Of a DNA stretch of 64,000 nucleotides, positions 61,001 through 64,000 are shown piece by piece; position 1 is the first letter of the stretch, and each line of letters opens with the position of its first letter. The position numbers were made by a program, and so were the translations under genes. The DNA is taken from NCBI RefSeq assembly GCF_900324485.2, contig NC_046633.1, forward strand, positions 2,674,106 through 2,738,105, read 5' to 3'. This DNA comes from Mastacembelus armatus. Lineage: Eukaryota > Chordata > Actinopteri > Synbranchiformes > Mastacembelidae. A model generated the notes under the pieces. That model saw only the letters and a program-made list of their open reading frames with translations. It was not told where the DNA came from and did not search any database.

Positions 61001-61359
61001 GTCATCGCTTTGTTCAAGTCTGACTTCTCAAAACCACCACTTATATTTATCCATAAATTACACACTAAAGAATAGAGCAGCCTTTTCAGTTTCGGTTAAA
61101 GGAGTTTAGTTAAAGTTTCAAAAATACTGTCGCCTTGATGTGTGCAGTACTTTATTCAGAAGAGTCCTGAGAAAAAAGGAGTTCCTAAATGACAAAGTCT
61201 GATCTATGAAATGTTTGTTGTTGGGCAATGTTTAGGTAAAGTATACATACATTACATTATAAGGTTTAACAGACTAAAACCTGCAGTGCATTATACCTAT
61301 TTATCACTACTGTTAACAGAAATACAGAAATATAGAAAAGGTGAAAGTCATACACAGTA

Positions 61360-61725
61360 CATCCATCCTCTATACCCCCTTAGTCCTAACCAGGGTCCCA
61401 GGGATCTGCTGGAGCCTATCCCAGCTCTCTTTGGGTGAAAGTCAGGGGTCCACCCTGGACAGGTCCCCAGTCCATCACAGGGCCACATAGAGACAAACAA
61501 CCTCACACACTCACACTCACTCCTATGGGCAATTTAGAGTCACCAATCAACCTGACATACATGTTTTTGGACTGTGGGAGGAAACCAGAGTACCTGGAGA
61601 AAACCCACACAAGCACAGGGAGAACATGCAGACTCCACACAGAAAGGCCCCTGATGGGTTTCAAACCAGGAACCTTCTTGCTGTGAGGCAATAGTGCTAA
61701 CCACTAACCACCACCACTGTGCTCT
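61360..61725 (+). repeat. Fish LINE-like interspersed repeat, best copy in window
   Basis: Runs from ATCCATCCTCTATACCCCCT through GGATCTGCTGGAGCCTATCC, CACCCTGGACAGGTCCCCAG, GGGCAATTTAGAGTCACCAA, GACTGTGGGAGGAAACCAGA and ACCTTCTTGCTGTGAGGCAA. This consensus is abundant in teleosts. I think it is the 3' region of an RTE-X/Expander-like or similar LINE, but the family is not confirmed. No long reading frame. Confidence 0.8.
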
Positions 61726-62916
61726 CATCATCATATCTTATCATTTCTGTGGATGCAATTTCATGAATAGCTGCAGATGATGATAGACTGTGAATAAAGG
61801 TTACATCACAATAGGACTATTTAGGTCTATAAATAGTAAAAGGGCTGTATTGTGTACTGTGTAACGATGGCTACAGCCACATCAGACAAACACCCAGACA
61901 GTGATTTAGGCATATTAAGGTGAACAGAGGTTTTAAGTCCACACAGTATGAAAGGAAACTGTGACATGAGATGTCTGATATTTGTACATGTGTCAGTTTG
62001 TATTTCATTTAACCAGACAAGCTGACTAAGAAGAGGCAAATTGCTTTTTATAGTAATTACCTGAGGGAGAAGTTAATTGTAGAGAGAAAGAACCAGGTTA
62101 AAGCTGGTTTTGAATTTTCAAGATGGAGACCATTAAAAGCAACCAAAAGACTCAAATTTGATCCACATGTGGCATTCTTCCTTCTGGATGCATAAATGTC
62201 CAAAGATGGTGAGGTTTTTTGGTACCATTAGTGCCCTAACTCGGTTTGTCTTGAATTCTGATCATTCATGGCAGTAATTCAGGCTTCTGTACTGTTAGTG
62301 CTTTGTGCCAGATAAGCAGTAACCAGAGCGTTCTACTGGATTGCCTAACGCTAGCCTTGGATTAGAGGCTGCTAATTTGTCACAACCAGGCCTCTGTAGT
62401 TCACACTATAACATTAGGAAACAGAGGGGGTAAATAGAGAGGGGGGAGGAGAGGGGTAAAAAAGAGTAACGGGTGGTTTATGGTGTGAATCTCACTAGAA
62501 CCTGTAGCAGCTGAATCTTTAAGGAGAGTAGAGATCATTACCCCTCATCCAGGCTTACATTTGTCTAAACTTCAAATGGTGAACCTTTAAATAACAAGTC
62601 TATCTCTTTCAAACTGTTACTATTTATTTGTGGATGTTTGAGCTTGTGTGTAATTAAAGGCTGAATTCAGATGTGCAAGTGAGTGCATGCATGTCAGTGG
62701 GTGTGTTTCTGAGTGGTTGCGAACAGGCATGATGCTGTGCACATTTGCAAAACCGTGCATCTCTACCTGGGTGCTGCAGACACCACAAAATTTCATCCCT
62801 CACCTCGTCACCACACCAAAGGGAGTCTCCTCGTGATCTCATGTCTGGAGCTCTGCCCACAGACTGTCTGAAGTGGGATAATAGTACAACACAGTTTTGA
62901 TCTATATTGTATGTAA

Positions 62917-63165
62917 CCATCCATCCATGATCTACTGCTAATCATGGAACATCCAGGGTTAAGAGGGGGCTGGAGCCAATCAGCTGACACTGTGTACACC
63001 CTGGACAGATTGGCAGTCTATCATGAGTTCACAGATAGAGACACTCACATTGACACTTAGAGGAAATTTAGAGTCATCAGGTACCCTCAGCCTGCCTGTG
63101 GACTGTGGAAGGAAGCTGGAGTACCCAGAGAAAACCTACACCAGCACAGGGAGAGCATGCAAAAT
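62917..63165 (+). repeat. Second, more diverged copy of the same repeat
   Basis: CCATCCATCCATGATCTACT, GGGGGCTGGAGCCAATCAGC, TGTGTACACCCTGGACAGAT, GGAAATTTAGAGTCATCAGG and CCAGCACAGGGAGAGCATGC follow the same order as the copy at 61360, same strand, ending before the last 60 or so bases. Confidence 0.75.
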
Positions 63166-64000
63166 GTAAAAAAAATCCACCACCAACAAGGATGTTTCCA
63201 GGGGACATTAAAATCAGTGGCATTGGAAAATGAGCTAACGTAGGATATTATTCTAGATATCTGCTGTGAGTGAGTGTCTGGAAACTTAGGGTCAGCATGT
63301 CTAAGCACCAAAGCCCCAAAGCAGCAGCCACCCAGAGAGACTCACACAAGCCTGTCAATGGAGCCATTGATACATAAAAGGCCATGATGGAGGGAGTGTG
63401 TCAGAGAACGCGAGTGTGTGAGTGTGTTAAAGTGAGTGTGTGTCTGACTGTGTGAGAGGCAGAGATTTATGAGAACAAATCTGCCAGATGTAGAATGTGA
63501 AGCAAGCTTCAGACGTTCATGTTTGCCTGGGTCATGACCTCAGAAGGACTTTAATTCGTCCATGACCTGCAGACACTAGGTGCACGTCTTTGTGCTGCTG
63601 AAACTATCATGTGTTCATGTTTTCATGTTTTCATTCACAGTCATTCACTTGTTCAAGTTACTCAATGAGACAACAAACCAACTTTGCCATTGTTTATATA
63701 TTCATTTGGCCAGGACATCTCACAATACATTTGATCCACATTAGGATGGGATCTATCATTTTTCTGTACGAACAGTATAAAAACAAAGAAAAGCTCAACA
63801 CATACGAAAATAAAGGCTCTACAAATATCTAAGACTGGTTACTCTGGTGCTCCATCTTTTTTTAATAACAAATTTCTTTTTTTCTAAGTTTTTAAAACTA
63901 GATTTCAATAAAACAATGGCAGGCAGACTAGAACACATTGATGTGTAATTTAAAGTGGTTTGTTTAATAGCTACTTTCCAGCACTTTTAACTTAAATGAT

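Larger units (their letters stand above)
56602..64000. other. Right-hand intergenic region
   Basis: About 7.4 kb with no gene I can support on either strand. It contains two large CA/TG runs (57756-57812 and 57976-58032), shorter CA-rich stretches to 58265, and two copies of a fish LINE-like repeat (61360 and 62917). The rest is unremarkable AT-rich sequence. Confidence 0.5.

Noticed and set aside
61360-63165. Two repeats as possible protein-coding exons (open frames of 60-88 codons)
   Set aside because: The sequence matches a high-copy fish repeat phrase by phrase, and the frames are interrupted differently in each copy.
1-64000. Bacterial-type systems (operons, CRISPR arrays, defence islands) or integrated virus-like elements
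   Set aside because: Introns, polyadenylation signals, tRNA without CCA and teleost repeats show vertebrate nuclear DNA. No spaced direct-repeat array, capsid, envelope, integrase or LTR pair was recognised.

Overview
This window is vertebrate nuclear DNA, almost certainly from a ray-finned fish, probably a percomorph-type teleost with a compact genome. The support is: intron-containing genes with GT-AG junctions, many short introns (down to about 80 bases), long AT-rich spacers, CA/TG microsatellites, a Tc1 fragment, and several copies of interspersed repeats that I recognise from teleost genomes. The species cannot be named from the sequence.

Layout. About 1.2-9.3 kb: scattered minus-strand exons of a gene I cannot name. 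10.9-14.9 kb: mpst (3-mercaptopyruvate sulfurtransferase) on minus. 16.2-17.5 kb: rps19bp1 (AROS) on plus, divergent from mpst. 19.0-21.9 kb: an apolipoprotein L-like gene on plus. 23.3-27.9 kb: atf4 on plus, with both classic upstream ORFs recognisable. 28-34 kb: a gene-poor stretch with a degenerate telomere-like (CCCTAA) array, a possible tRNA-derived fragment and one tRNA-Arg(CCG) gene on minus. 34.0-36.6 kb: a protein that looks like two tandem degenerate HIT domains, plus. 38.0-39.6 kb: a class A G-protein coupled receptor, minus. 45.0-55.9 kb: sun2, a LINC-complex nuclear envelope protein, minus, with all 15 coding exons traceable. 56-64 kb: intergenic sequence with repeats.

The gene set (mpst, apoL, rps19bp1, atf4, sun2) matches genes found together on human 22q12.3-q13.1, so the window looks like a piece of that conserved neighbourhood in rearranged order. 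The genes do unrelated jobs (sulfur metabolism, SIRT1/ribosome regulation, lipid/membrane protein, stress transcription factor, nuclear envelope tether). There is no operon-like logic. I see no clear retrovirus, LTR element or other virus-derived element.

The most noteworthy items are the complete atf4 uORF1/uORF2 arrangement with an intron inside codon 2 of uORF2, the duplicated HIT-like protein whose only coding intron is nearly filled by a repeat with inverted ends, the unidentified multi-exon gene on the left, the telomere-like array with a higher-order period, and a long inverted CA/TG pair. All splice sites were read by eye and no homology search was run.
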